64,000 nt of DNA from G963677085 sp963677085 (GTDB taxonomy: Bacteria; Planctomycetota; Planctomycetia; Pirellulales; Thermoguttaceae): positions 3,162,001 through 3,226,000 of the forward strand of contig CAXXFH010000004.1 of assembly GCA_963677085.2 (NCBI GenBank). The letters are read 5' to 3'. Within the stretch, counting starts at the first letter, position 1. Each line of letters begins with the position of its first letter. Below the pieces are notes generated by a model. It was not told where the DNA came from. It made no database searches and saw nothing but the letters and a program-made list of their open reading frames with translations. Positions 50,234 to 58,546 of this stretch are shown piece by piece. Both the position numbers and the translations under genes were made by a program.

Positions 50234-51574
50234 CAGGTGCCGTTTCGATCCGATGCGAGTTTCCGCAAGACGGCCCGACAGCTTCACCGTCTTCCCCAGG
50301 GTAGTTGCCCGCTCAGATGCTGCCGTTTTCTCCTGTGCGGCGTTTCCGATGGTGCGGCTTCCGTGGGGCCTGATAGGAGTTGGAGGGGAGGGATATTGCG
50401 CCAAGACGCACTGGCCGCCAACCGAACCGTTGCCGCCGTACCCTTACCAAGGCCTCACTCCCGTTGGTCGCCAGTCTTTGTGGAAAACTCAACAATCCTT
50501 GAGGCTGGTGGTGCCGAAAGAAGAGTCCTTTTTCTGCTCATTGGGACGTGGTGAGAGCAACTTAGTGAGATTCTTGTCTGGCAGTCTCGCCTTCGTACTG
50601 CGCCGTGTCGCCTGTTTGCTCTTCGGGAAACCACACTCATGTCTTGCCCGGCAGCGCGCAGTCTGACCCAGGAAAGCGTCGAAGGGTTCACGACCGAGAT
50701 GTCGTTGGCTGGACGATCAAAGACGTGTGGTTATCGCTACCTCAAACAGTGGGATTGCCATAAGGTTTTCGCACGCCATGCCGGCGATTCATCCAATACT
50801 GTTGGTTGCTTCGTCGGCGAGTACACCTTAGGGCGTACGCCCTTCAGGTAAAACCACACCCTCCTTGAGGCGGGCCGTGGGCTTCAAGATGTATCAAGCG
50901 GATGCCGATGCACAACTGTCGCCCGAGCATTTGCTTCGATCGGTGGCCGTGTTCCTATGCCGTGCCGACTCGTAACGAACTGCGGTGGAGGCCGTTTTGT
51001 ACTTGGTTTTAAGGGGTTTTTCGTAAATCTATCAAACGCCACTTCCCGCTGAAGGTTTCCTGCGAATCCAATGGGAAGCTCGATCGAATCGTGGAAACCA
51101 CAATTCGGCGAGCTGCCAACCAAACCGATGTCGCGGCAACAGAACGCGAGATACACCCATCCGTCGATGAGAGGCTTACCTGGAAGATCGACTTCGGTAT
51201 ACCCGCAATTTGGGACGATGCAGCGGTCGTTTTTGCGATTGGCAGATTCGTATTAGCGGGAAATACCCAGCCTTCTACCGTTGCGACCACGGCCTTTGAG
51301 GGGGTTAACCCTGCCTGTATTGCGCATGGCGCAAAACGAAGACCATGCCGATACCTACCGTCTTGGCCGGGGTTCCATTCAATTCTTTCTGCGTCTCTGT
51401 GCGAGGTCTAATACTACCCTTCAAATCAGGGCCAATGTGGCGAGCATGTGGAAATCGACATCGTGTCGGCAAAAAGAAGGCTTCATGACCGTTGCTCCTC
51501 TGCATTCGGTCTGCAATAATACGTTGTGATCAAAATGCCCCGCCTATAGTTTTTCTTGAAGGGAGATCTTGGTA
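50234..51574. other. 1.34-kb region without a supported gene
   Basis: Open frames are present on both strands but show no signal, motif or consistent protein character. Contains ACTCCCGTTGGTCGCCAG at about 50457 (core shared with P103 repeats) and a perfect palindrome AGGGCGTACGCCCT at about 50829. Base composition drops toward AT in 51000-51570. It may contain decayed genes. Confidence 0.4.
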
Positions 51575-51838
51575 ATGTCAGTTCAACTCACTCCGCGAGA
51601 GCGGGAAGTCGTTCGCTTGGTCAGCTTGGGTTGCACGGTGAAAGAAGCCGCCGCAATCTTGGGGTTGGCACCCAACACAGTGGACAACCACAAATGGCGT
51701 GCGATGTCGAAAATGGGCACCGACAAAGTGGCTCTGGTTACGCGTTTGGCGATCAAGAAGCGAATCACCTCAATGAACGATCAGCTCACCCCAGCCGAGA
51801 AACGCCGTAGCGGTCGGAAGAACGATGGCTGGAACTGA
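51575..51838 (+). CDS. Solitary LuxR-type helix-turn-helix protein
   Basis: 87 residues from the ATG at 51575 (GAAGGGA at 51558-51564). Nearly the whole protein is a LuxR/GerE DNA-binding domain: 'LTPREREVVRLVSLGCTVKE' and 'AAAILGLAPNTVDNHKWRAM' (residues ~5-45). In most relatives the domain ends a longer regulator, such as a response regulator; here there is no sensory domain, and the tail ('LTPAEKRRSGRKND') is basic. Either a standalone DNA-binding protein or the remnant of a larger one. No partner gene is adjacent. Confidence 0.75.
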   Translation: MSVQLTPREREVVRLVSLGCTVKEAAAILGLAPNTVDNHKWRAMSKMGTDKVALVTRLAIKKRITSMNDQLTPAEKRRSGRKNDGWN

Positions 51839-52019
51839 TCTTCGTTCGCTGTTTGCGCGGGGTAGCGTCAGCGATACGTAGTGAGCGACACGCTCCCGAT
51901 TGGTTTGTGGAGTGTTGTTGCGATTCCGAGGGCAATCGCCTGAGCCAGATAGACCGACGACTCACGTCGGATGCTCAGAAGTCTTATTGTCCCTTGTCTG
52001 CTGCTTGAATCTTTGAGTT

Positions 52020-52096
52020 GGGGTGCCATGCCCACGCTTGCGTGGGCATGCTGAAATCCCGACGAACATGGCCACGCAAGCGTGGCCATGGCACCC
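52020..52096 (+). repeat. TGCCCACGC hairpin repeat, copy 2
   Basis: GGGGTGCCATGCCCACGCTT and ATGGCCACGCAAGCGTGGCC hairpins around ATGCTGAAATCCCGACGAAC. Inverted counterpart of 38930-39000. It abuts P103 copy 2. Confidence 0.7.
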
Positions 52097-52099
52097 ATT

Positions 52100-52203
52100 T
52101 ATTGATGCTTGCATTGAAAATGATCTGCTTCGGAAAGCCGAACGCCTGGAAACCCAGGCTCTCGTTGGTCGCCTTCCGCTCATTAGCTATGCAAGCGTCA
52201 ATA
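52100..52203 (+). repeat. P103 palindromic repeat, copy 2
   Basis: Starts TATTGATGCTTGCATTGAAA and ends TATGCAAGCGTCAATA; two mismatches to copy 1 (8040-8143). It is followed after 2 bp by copy 4 in the opposite orientation. Confidence 0.85.
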
Positions 52204-52205
52204 AG

Positions 52206-52309
52206 ATTGACAAAGCACTAAGGAGTGAACGGAGGACGACTCGCGGGAGCCCGGTTTCAAGGCACTCATTCGTGGCCAACCGTTCAATGAAGCTGTAGAC
52301 ATCGATAGC
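52206..52309 (-). repeat. P103 palindromic repeat, copy 4
   Basis: Reverse complement has CATCGATAGC-side start, CTTCATTGAACGGTTGGCCA and AACCGGGCTCCCGCGAG, close to copy 5 (52952-53054). The left boundary is TTGACAAAGCAC. Confidence 0.65.
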
Positions 52310-52951
52310 CGCTCAGAACTCGCTCCGTGGTCGTTTCCGGGTTTCCTATCCAACCGGGAAGCACCACGGTGCGTTTTTTCCAGCGCAAGGTGTTTCTTTC
52401 ATTGCATGGTATCGCGGCCGACAAACCGCTCGGCTGCGTTCTGAGTGAAGGCCAAGCGTGTTGCCCAGGCTCTTCGTTAGAATTGCGTTAGACGACCACC
52501 AATGGCGTGCTCGTTTGAAGCGGTGCGTTTCCACTGCAAAACGAGCCGGGGCCCGCAAGGGGCAAACTCGCGGCGACGCGCGATTCGATGTCGAGGTTGG
52601 CAAAAAGACCGCTAATTCCTGGCGCCGTTGGCACCTGCGCCGGCGACGAAAATGCCCTTCGAACAGTAACGGCCGGGGGCCCTCCTACTCCCCGTGTCTG
52701 TTTTTTTGGTGCCCGCCAAGCGTCGGCGATATGCCACAAAGCGTTTGTGCCGGGCGATTGCTGTCACTCTTCTCTTGACGCCAAAGGTGGCTGCGCGATA
52801 CGGTTGGCGTCAAGCGGAAGGCATTGAGCACAATGAGGCACGGGCTGCCCGCGACACTTGGCCTGCCCGAGGCACGGCCCGCTGCCACCGAAGCGTATTG
52901 TGGTCGGTTTGTGCCACGATTAGCGAAGATTATGAAGTGTTTCACAAAGAT

Positions 52952-53054
52952 TATTGATGTTTGCATATTCATTGAACGGTTGGCCAAAACGAAACACCGT
53001 GAAACCGGGCTCCCGACGGTCGCCCTCCGTTCATCCAATGTGCAAGAGTCAATA
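52952..53054 (+). repeat. P103 palindromic repeat, copy 5
   Basis: TATTGATGTTTGCATATTCA and GTGCAAGAGTCAATA ends; interior GAAACCGGGCTCCCGACGGT. GCGACCAACGGGAGCG follows at once, an inverted match to the family core. Confidence 0.75.
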
Positions 53055-53159
53055 GCGACCAACGGGAGCGAATTCCTGGTTGGGGGTGTGGTAGCACCGG
53101 TTTTTGGTCGGCGGCTCGGCCGCCCTGTGGAGGTTGCCATCGGGTAACACAGACATTCC

Positions 53160-54506
53160 ATGATGATTCAGCCTGTTGAGAGTCCGAGGCCCAAGCTCTT
53201 CGTGCTCGACACCAACGTCGTCCTGCACGATAGCGGATGCCTACGGAACTTTGAGGAAAACGACATCGCCATTCCAATTGCGGTGCTCGAAGAACTCGAT
53301 AAGTTCAAAAAAGGACACGAGGAGATCAACTTCCACGCCCGAGAGTTTCTCCGCCGGCTCGACGGCATGACCGGCGACGTCCTCTCTGATGAAGGTGCTT
53401 CGCTGGGCGACGGTCTCGGGGCCATCCGTGTGGTCCTTGGCGGCGAATTCGACAAGCAACTGCAAACGGCCTTCTTCCGCGACTCACCCGACCACCGCAT
53501 TCTCAACACGGCACTGCGGCTGAAAAAGGCCAATCCTCTACGGCCCGTGGTCCTCGTCTCCAAGGATACCAATCTGCGGATGAAGGCCAAGTCGCTGGGA
53601 GTTACGGCCCAAGACTACACGGCCGACAAGCTCGAAAGCTTCGACAAGCTTTACACGGGCAAGCGAATCGTCGAAGGTGCCGACGCCGAAACGATCGACA
53701 CCTTCTACGCCGGCGGCGGCACCGTGCCGAGCGCGAACCTCGCCATCGTCGCCACCCCGGTGGCCAACGAAAACTTCATCATCCGCAACGGCTCGAAATC
53801 GGTGCTGGCCACCTATCACGCCAGCGACGAAATGTTCGTGCGGATCGAAAAGGCCACGGCCTACGGCATCAAACCCCGCAATGCCGAACAGTCGTTCGCC
53901 CTGCGGGCGCTGTGTAACGATTCGATCAAGCTGGTTACCCTGGTGGGTAAAGCCGGCACGGGCAAAACCCTGTTGGCCCTGGCGGCCGCCCTGGAATGCC
54001 GGGCCACCTATCGACAAATCCTCCTCGCTCGGCCGGCCGTGCCGCTGAGCAATCGGGACCTGGGGTTTCTGCCAGGCGACATTTCGGCCAAACTCGATCC
54101 CTACATGCAACCGCTCTACGACAACCTAGCGGTAATTCGCAATCAGTTTGGCGACAAAGAAACGGCCGCCAGCCGCATTCAGGAGATGCTCGAATCCGAG
54201 AAGCTCGTGATCACCCCGCTGGCCTACATTCGTGGCCGTAGCCTGCAACGGGCGTTTCTGATCGTCGACGAAGCACAGAACATGACGCCTCACGAAGTTA
54301 AAACCGTGATCACGCGAGCCGGCGAGGGCACCAAGGTGATCTTCACCGGCGACATCCAGCAAATCGACCACCCGTATCTCGACTCACTTTCCAACGGCCT
54401 GAGCTACCTGATCCACCGCATGATGGGCCAACCGATCTACGCCCACGTGACACTGGAAAAAGGCGAACGCTCTGCCCTGGCGGACTTGGCGAGCGACCTG
54501 CTATGA
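53160..54506 (+). CDS. PhoH-family ATPase with N-terminal PIN domain
   Basis: 448 residues. PIN domain ~10-140: 'KLFVLDTNVVLHDSGCLRNF' with the first acidic residue, 'IAVLEELDKFKKG', and a later 'LVSKDTNLRMKAKSLGVTAQ'. PhoH ATPase ~240-445: Walker A GKAGTGKT at residues 263-270, Walker B 'AFLIVDEAQNMTPHEVKTVI', and 'TGDIQQIDHPYLDS'. The PIN-PhoH (PhoH2) architecture is associated with RNA unwinding and cleavage. The stop overlaps the following glycosyltransferase start by 4 bp (ATGA), so the two are co-translated, an unexpected pairing. Confidence 0.92.
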   Translation: MMIQPVESPRPKLFVLDTNVVLHDSGCLRNFEENDIAIPIAVLEELDKFKKGHEEINFHAREFLRRLDGMTGDVLSDEGASLGDGLGAIRVVLGGEFDKQLQTAFFRDSPDHRILNTALRLKKANPLRPVVLVSKDTNLRMKAKSLGVTAQDYTADKLESFDKLYTGKRIVEGADAETIDTFYAGGGTVPSANLAIVATPVANENFIIRNGSKSVLATYHASDEMFVRIEKATAYGIKPRNAEQSFALRALCNDSIKLVTLVGKAGTGKTLLALAAALECRATYRQILLARPAVPLSNRDLGFLPGDISAKLDPYMQPLYDNLAVIRNQFGDKETAASRIQEMLESEKLVITPLAYIRGRSLQRAFLIVDEAQNMTPHEVKTVITRAGEGTKVIFTGDIQQIDHPYLDSLSNGLSYLIHRMMGQPIYAHVTLEKGERSALADLASDLL

Positions 54507-56059
54507 ACCTGCTCATCCTCCACTACCATCTCAACCGGGGCGGCGTGACTCGGGTGATCGAGAACCAACTGGCGGCGCTCGACCGGGTACTCGATCCGGC
54601 CAAACCGTGGCGCGTGGCAGTGGCCTACGGCGGACGCCGCGAAGGGTGGCATGAGCAACTGGCCGATCGGCTCCAAAACATCGAACTGTCGCTCCACGAA
54701 ATCTCCGCCCTGGAGTACGACAACCTGCGTTCGGAGAAACACAGCGCCGTCGATCTGCTGATGGAACTCTACTGTCTGCTGGGGCAATTGCAGTTCGGCC
54801 CTCAGGACACGGTCCTCCACCTGCATAACCACACGCTAGGAAAAAATCACCTGTTGCCCGAGGTGGTGCCGATTTTGGCCCAAGACGGCTACGGGTTGCT
54901 TTTGCAGTTGCACGACTTCGCCGAAGATTTTCGTAGCGAGAACTACCGCGCGATCGCCCATCTGGCGAAGAAGTCGTCTGGTCGAAACGACAACGCTGGG
55001 CTGTATCCCCAGTCGCCGTCGATCCACTATGCCGTGCTCAACGGGCGCGACCAGCGTGTGCTGAAAGAAGCTGGCGTGGCCGAGTCGTGTTTGCATTGGC
55101 TACCCAATCCGATACCCGATTTCGACGACTTACCTTCGCGTGAGACGGCCCGAGCCAAGTTTCAGCAACTCTTCGACGTTGCCCCCGAGGAGCGATTGTT
55201 GCTCTATCCGGTACGCTGTATCCGCCGCAAGAACCTGGGCGAGGCATTGCTGCTTGGTGCGTTGGCTCCTGCCGGAACGACGGTGGCCTCTACGCTGGCG
55301 CCTTTGAATCCACTCGAACAGCCCCTTTACGAGCAGTGGAAGCAAACGGCAGATAAACTGAAGCTTTCGGTGCGTTTCGAGGTCGGTGCGCCCGGCAAGA
55401 TGGCGTTCGACGAAAACCTGGCCGCTGCCGATGCCATTCTCACGACCAGCGTGACCGAGGGCTTTGGCATGGTGTTTCTCGAAGCTTGGCTGGCCGGCCG
55501 CGCGTTGATCGGTCGCGATCTGCCGGAGATTACCGCCGACTTCACCGAAGCCGGGCTCCGCTACGATTGGTTGCACCCGACGCTTCGCGTGCCGGTCGAT
55601 TGGATCGGCGAAGGCTGCTTCCAAAACGCCGTACGAGAAGCTTACGGCAAAGTGTTGGCCGCCTACGGCCGTGGCGAGCCGGCCAATCTCGACGAACAAA
55701 TCGCTGCCAAGACGGTCGATGGGCTGGTCGATTTCGGCGATCTCGACGAAACGATGCAGCGTGTCGTGCTCGAAAAGGTGTCCAGCGACGAGACATGTCG
55801 CCGCCATGTGCTCGATGCCAACCCGGGCCTCGAAACCGCGTTGGCCGTCGGCGACCACGATGGGGGCGACGCGATCGCTCACAACTGCCAGATAATCCGC
55901 GAGACCTACTCTTTTGAACCCAGCGGCCGGCGATTGTTCGCCTTGTACGAACAGGTCGCAGCCAGCGACCGCGGCCAAGCCCCCGAGCCGTTGGCCCACG
56001 TCGAGCGGATCCTCGACGGCTTTCTCAACGCGGCTCGCTTCCGGCTAATCCGAAGCTAA
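54503..56059 (+). CDS. Glycosyltransferase (GT4-like), possible glucosyl/mannosyl-glycerate type
   Basis: 518 residues, no membrane helix. N-terminal domain begins 'MNLLILHYHLNRGGVTRVIE', with the glycine-rich GGV usual in GT-B acceptor sides. C-terminal donor domain from ~225 ('ERLLLYPVRCIRRKNLGEAL'), with 'ADAILTTSVTEGFGMVFLEA' (EGFG plus Glu, the nucleotide-sugar clamp). Acts with a retaining GT-B mechanism by family. It overlaps phoH by 4 bp. With a HAD hydrolase, a second glycosyltransferase and a GH13 phosphorylase nearby, a compatible-solute role (glucosylglycerate or mannosylglucosylglycerate) is possible but not shown. Confidence 0.78.
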   Translation: MNLLILHYHLNRGGVTRVIENQLAALDRVLDPAKPWRVAVAYGGRREGWHEQLADRLQNIELSLHEISALEYDNLRSEKHSAVDLLMELYCLLGQLQFGPQDTVLHLHNHTLGKNHLLPEVVPILAQDGYGLLLQLHDFAEDFRSENYRAIAHLAKKSSGRNDNAGLYPQSPSIHYAVLNGRDQRVLKEAGVAESCLHWLPNPIPDFDDLPSRETARAKFQQLFDVAPEERLLLYPVRCIRRKNLGEALLLGALAPAGTTVASTLAPLNPLEQPLYEQWKQTADKLKLSVRFEVGAPGKMAFDENLAAADAILTTSVTEGFGMVFLEAWLAGRALIGRDLPEITADFTEAGLRYDWLHPTLRVPVDWIGEGCFQNAVREAYGKVLAAYGRGEPANLDEQIAAKTVDGLVDFGDLDETMQRVVLEKVSSDETCRRHVLDANPGLETALAVGDHDGGDAIAHNCQIIRETYSFEPSGRRLFALYEQVAASDRGQAPEPLAHVERILDGFLNAARFRLIRS

Positions 56060-56090
56060 ATCGCGTTTCGCGATTGTGCAGCGCCTTCAC

Positions 56091-56119
56091 CTGGTTCCCA
56101 CACTGCAGCGTGGGAACCC
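56091..56119. repeat. GGTTCCCACACTGCAG hairpin repeat
   Basis: CTGGTTCCCACACTGCAGCG then TGGGAACCC; 30 bp after the glycosyltransferase stop and a likely transcript end. Confidence 0.6.
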
Positions 56120-56269
56120 ACGGCCGGATGCTTAGCGTCTCTGAGTAGCCAGTGAATTCTTTCCTTGCCAATCTCTTGACGCGAATAGGCTGTGAGAATC
56201 GGTGTTTGGCAACACATCAGCCAAATGAAGGGTACGCAGCAAGGAACAACTGGAACGACTTTCGAAGGG

Positions 56270-56356
56270 TCGCGAAAACACGAATGGGCGAAGACGCGAA
56301 GAAAAGAAGGGACTAAGATCATCCTTCTTTTCTTTCGCCCTTTTGTGTTTTCGCGA
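56270..56356. repeat. 87-bp inverted repeat (TCGCGAAAACAC)
   Basis: Left arm TCGCGAAAACACGAATGGGC ... AAGAAAAGAAGG; right arm complement CCTTCTTTTCTTTCGCCC ... GTGTTTTCGCGA. A 6-nt insertion (GACGCG) on the left is the main mismatch. A large dispersed hairpin type; no coding content. Confidence 0.75.
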
Positions 56357-56666
56357 TCAAAGAGTCGTGACCGTTCGGCCATCTGGCTGAAGTGTTACAA
56401 ATTTTCCATAGCCTCGAAGCGTTGGGCCGTGTGTGCCTACGTAAAGCGGGGTGCGAAGTAGGCGGGAACTTATGACACTCTTGGCTGGCAAAAGTGTCTC
56501 GGGATAACTCTAGCTTTACAACTCGCTTCTGTAAAACGACTTGCGCTGTTTAGTGGCGTGAGTGAACGAAATACTGGCAATTCGGCCGTAGGATGTGGGT
56601 AAGAGAAAAATCCCCTGCTATTTAGAGGAAACACGAGCCGGCAACCCATTCCCGAGGAGACGAGCG

Positions 56667-57050
56667 ATGCGTGGAGGAAAATCTGTAGTCATGATTCTTG
56701 CAGCGGCCGCCCTCGCCGTAGCGGCAATTGTGATCCAAGTTCGTGCCGACCGGCAAACGACCGACGCCGTACAACCGGCGGCCATTCAACCGACAACCGG
56801 CAGTAGTTGTTGCAGTGGGGCAGCCACTGCCGAATCGACCGCAGGCGTTACCACGGCCAGTCAGTCGAAGCCGGCATGTTCTGGATGTCCGTTCAGCATG
56901 ATGGCCGATACGGCCCGAAGCATGTTCAGTTCAGAAAGCGGTGATTCCTACTGTGGCGAAAAATCGTGTCCGGTTGAACCCGAGTCGAAATCCACCACCC
57001 CAGTGATCGCGTCCGACGGTGTCATGGACGGCGACGAGTCGGGTGGCTAG
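56667..57050 (+). CDS. Cys-rich membrane-anchored small protein of unknown function
   Basis: 127 residues from the ATG at 56667 (GAGGAG at 56654-56659, 7-nt spacing); an in-frame upstream ATG at 56595 lacks such a site. One N-terminal helix ~7-26 ('VVMILAAAALAVAAIVIQV') acts as signal or anchor. The rest is Ser/Thr/Gln/Ala-rich and carries cysteines in clusters: 'GSSCCSGAA', 'KPACSGCPFSMM', 'DSYCGEKSCPVEP'. The pattern suggests metal or disulfide chemistry outside the membrane, but it matches no family that I know. Followed by a strong hairpin at 57091-57128. Confidence 0.65.
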   Translation: MRGGKSVVMILAAAALAVAAIVIQVRADRQTTDAVQPAAIQPTTGSSCCSGAATAESTAGVTTASQSKPACSGCPFSMMADTARSMFSSESGDSYCGEKSCPVEPESKSTTPVIASDGVMDGDESGG

Positions 57051-57090
57051 CAACGAAAAGATTGTCATTCTCCGTTCTACCGGCATCGCA

Positions 57091-57128
57091 ACGGCTCCAC
57101 GACGACTTTGCTGTCGTTGTGGAGCCGT
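57091..57128 (+). terminator. Hairpin after the Cys-rich gene
   Basis: ACGGCTCCACGACGAC pairs with GTCGTTGTGGAGCCGT around a 6-nt loop; one mismatch. Downstream 'GCCCATTTCT' is only weakly T-rich, so termination is probable, not certain. Confidence 0.7.
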
Positions 57129-57429
57129 GCCCATTTCTAGCCGGCTACTGTATTGCCTGGTTCCGACGTTGTCGTGCGGGAGTCCGATGCGTGACATTTT
57201 GCATCACTGGGTTGCAAGTGGACGCCCTTCTCTGCAAGTCGCGGCGCTGGAGCGTCGGGCCGTGTGTTCCCACGCAAAGCGTGGGCGCGAGGTAACGTAA
57301 TCAGCTACGATAACGCCTCTTCTGGGGGAAGGTTCTTCCTTCGTGCTGAGCACGCTATATTGAAGGGGTCGTTTGCGTAATCCACCGCATAGGGCTGATT
57401 TGCCGAGCTAAGCAGCAGAACCACCACCG
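57129..57429. other. Intergenic region before the HAD gene
   Basis: 300 bp. A CCACGCAAAGCGTGGG hairpin lies at about 57270-57286. Nothing else recognised; it should hold the HAD gene promoter. Confidence 0.35.
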
Positions 57430-58359
57430 ATGAGCCATCCGTTAGCCGAGATCTTTCGTCACGCGTTCCGCCCGCTCGAGCCCGTGACCACTGAAGAACA
57501 GCCGGTGCTGCCTGCGCTCGACGATATTGCGGCCGTGTTGTTCGATGTTTACGGCACGTTATTCATTAGTGCCAGCGGCGAAGTGGGAACGACAAAAGAG
57601 GCGGCCGTCGAGACGGCCTTGTCGGGCGCCTTGGCTGCGTTGGGAATCGACGCCCGGGGTCCACTAGCCCAAGGTGTCGACCTCTATGTAAGTACGATCG
57701 AGGCACAGCACGCCGAGATGCGGCAGCAGGGCGTCGACTTCCCCGAAATCCAGGTGGCCGAAATCTGGGGTGTGGTGTTGACCGAACTGGCACGCCGCGG
57801 CACGATCACGGCTTCGGCCTGCGAGGGCGTTGATCTTCAGCGTTTGGCTGTGGAATACGAAGCCCGGGCAAATCCTTGCTGGCCGATGCCCCACTTGCGG
57901 CAGTGCTTGCGTGACCTGACTCGACGAGGCATCCTACTTGGTATCGTCAGTAACGCCCAATTCTACACGCCCTTGTTGTTCGAGGCCTTGCTCGACGCGC
58001 CCACTGAATCGTGGGGATTTCATTCGGACTTGCTGTTTTTCTCGTACCAGCATGGGCATGCCAAGCCGGGAGCCGTGCTTTACCGTCGGGCGGTCGAGCG
58101 GCTTAGTGCCCTGGGCGTCGAGCCGAGCAGCGTGCTTTACGTGGGCAACGATATGCTCAACGACATCTTACCGGCCGCTCAAGTCGGCTTCCGAACGGCC
58201 CTTTTCGCTGGCGATGCTCGCAGCTTGCGTCGGCGCCAGGGCGACCCCCGGGTGGCCGGATTATCACCCAATGTGGTTTTGACCGACCTAGCTGAAGTGC
58301 TAGAGTGTATTATTAGCAGGACTGCCCTAGACGCGCCTTCGTTGGAAGATGATATTTAG
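57430..58359 (+). CDS. HAD-superfamily hydrolase
   Basis: 309 residues. Motif I 'VLFDVYGTLFISASG' with nucleophile D39; the usual second Asp is Tyr (D-V-Y-G-T), as in several HAD branches that include haloacid dehalogenases. Motif II Ser in 'LLGIVSNAQFY'; motif III Lys in 'GHAKPGAVLYRRAVERL'; motif IV 'VLYVGNDMLNDILPAAQVGF'. A ~35-residue N-terminal extension precedes the fold. Probably a phosphatase; in this neighbourhood it could remove phosphate from a sugar-glycerate intermediate, which is inference. Lies 187 bp before the second glycosyltransferase. Confidence 0.85.
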   Translation: MSHPLAEIFRHAFRPLEPVTTEEQPVLPALDDIAAVLFDVYGTLFISASGEVGTTKEAAVETALSGALAALGIDARGPLAQGVDLYVSTIEAQHAEMRQQGVDFPEIQVAEIWGVVLTELARRGTITASACEGVDLQRLAVEYEARANPCWPMPHLRQCLRDLTRRGILLGIVSNAQFYTPLLFEALLDAPTESWGFHSDLLFFSYQHGHAKPGAVLYRRAVERLSALGVEPSSVLYVGNDMLNDILPAAQVGFRTALFAGDARSLRRRQGDPRVAGLSPNVVLTDLAEVLECIISRTALDAPSLEDDI

Positions 58360-58546
58360 CGATTCGTCGAGACGACCGAATGGTAGTAATAGGCGAGTAA
58401 TAGGGTTGTCGATTTCGACGGCCCTGCTGCTTGTAGGCAGCGGTAGCACGCGGATACCGAAAAACCGCGCCATCCCGACTTTCGGGCCCCATCGGCCCCT
58501 CGTTGCTCGTTGAGCCCCACACCCCGGAAAACTCCCGGCCGTAAAC

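Larger units (their letters stand above)
51839..53159. other. 1.32-kb repeat-rich region without a supported gene
   Basis: Carries the TGCCCACGC repeat (52020-52096) and three P103 copies (52100-52203, 52206-52309, 52952-53054). The rest, about 52310-52950, has open frames on both strands but none looks like a protein. No transposase or integrase fragment was recognised. Confidence 0.45.
56060..56666. other. Gene-free region after the glycosyltransferase
   Basis: Holds the hairpin at 56091-56119, the large inverted repeat at 56270-56356, and about 300 bp of unassigned DNA. The promoter of the Cys-rich protein gene should lie in 56460-56650. Confidence 0.45.

Noticed and set aside
50253..51411. 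Several 60-140-codon frames in the 1.3-kb gap
   Set aside because: No protein character or shared motif; may be decayed genes but nothing can be named.
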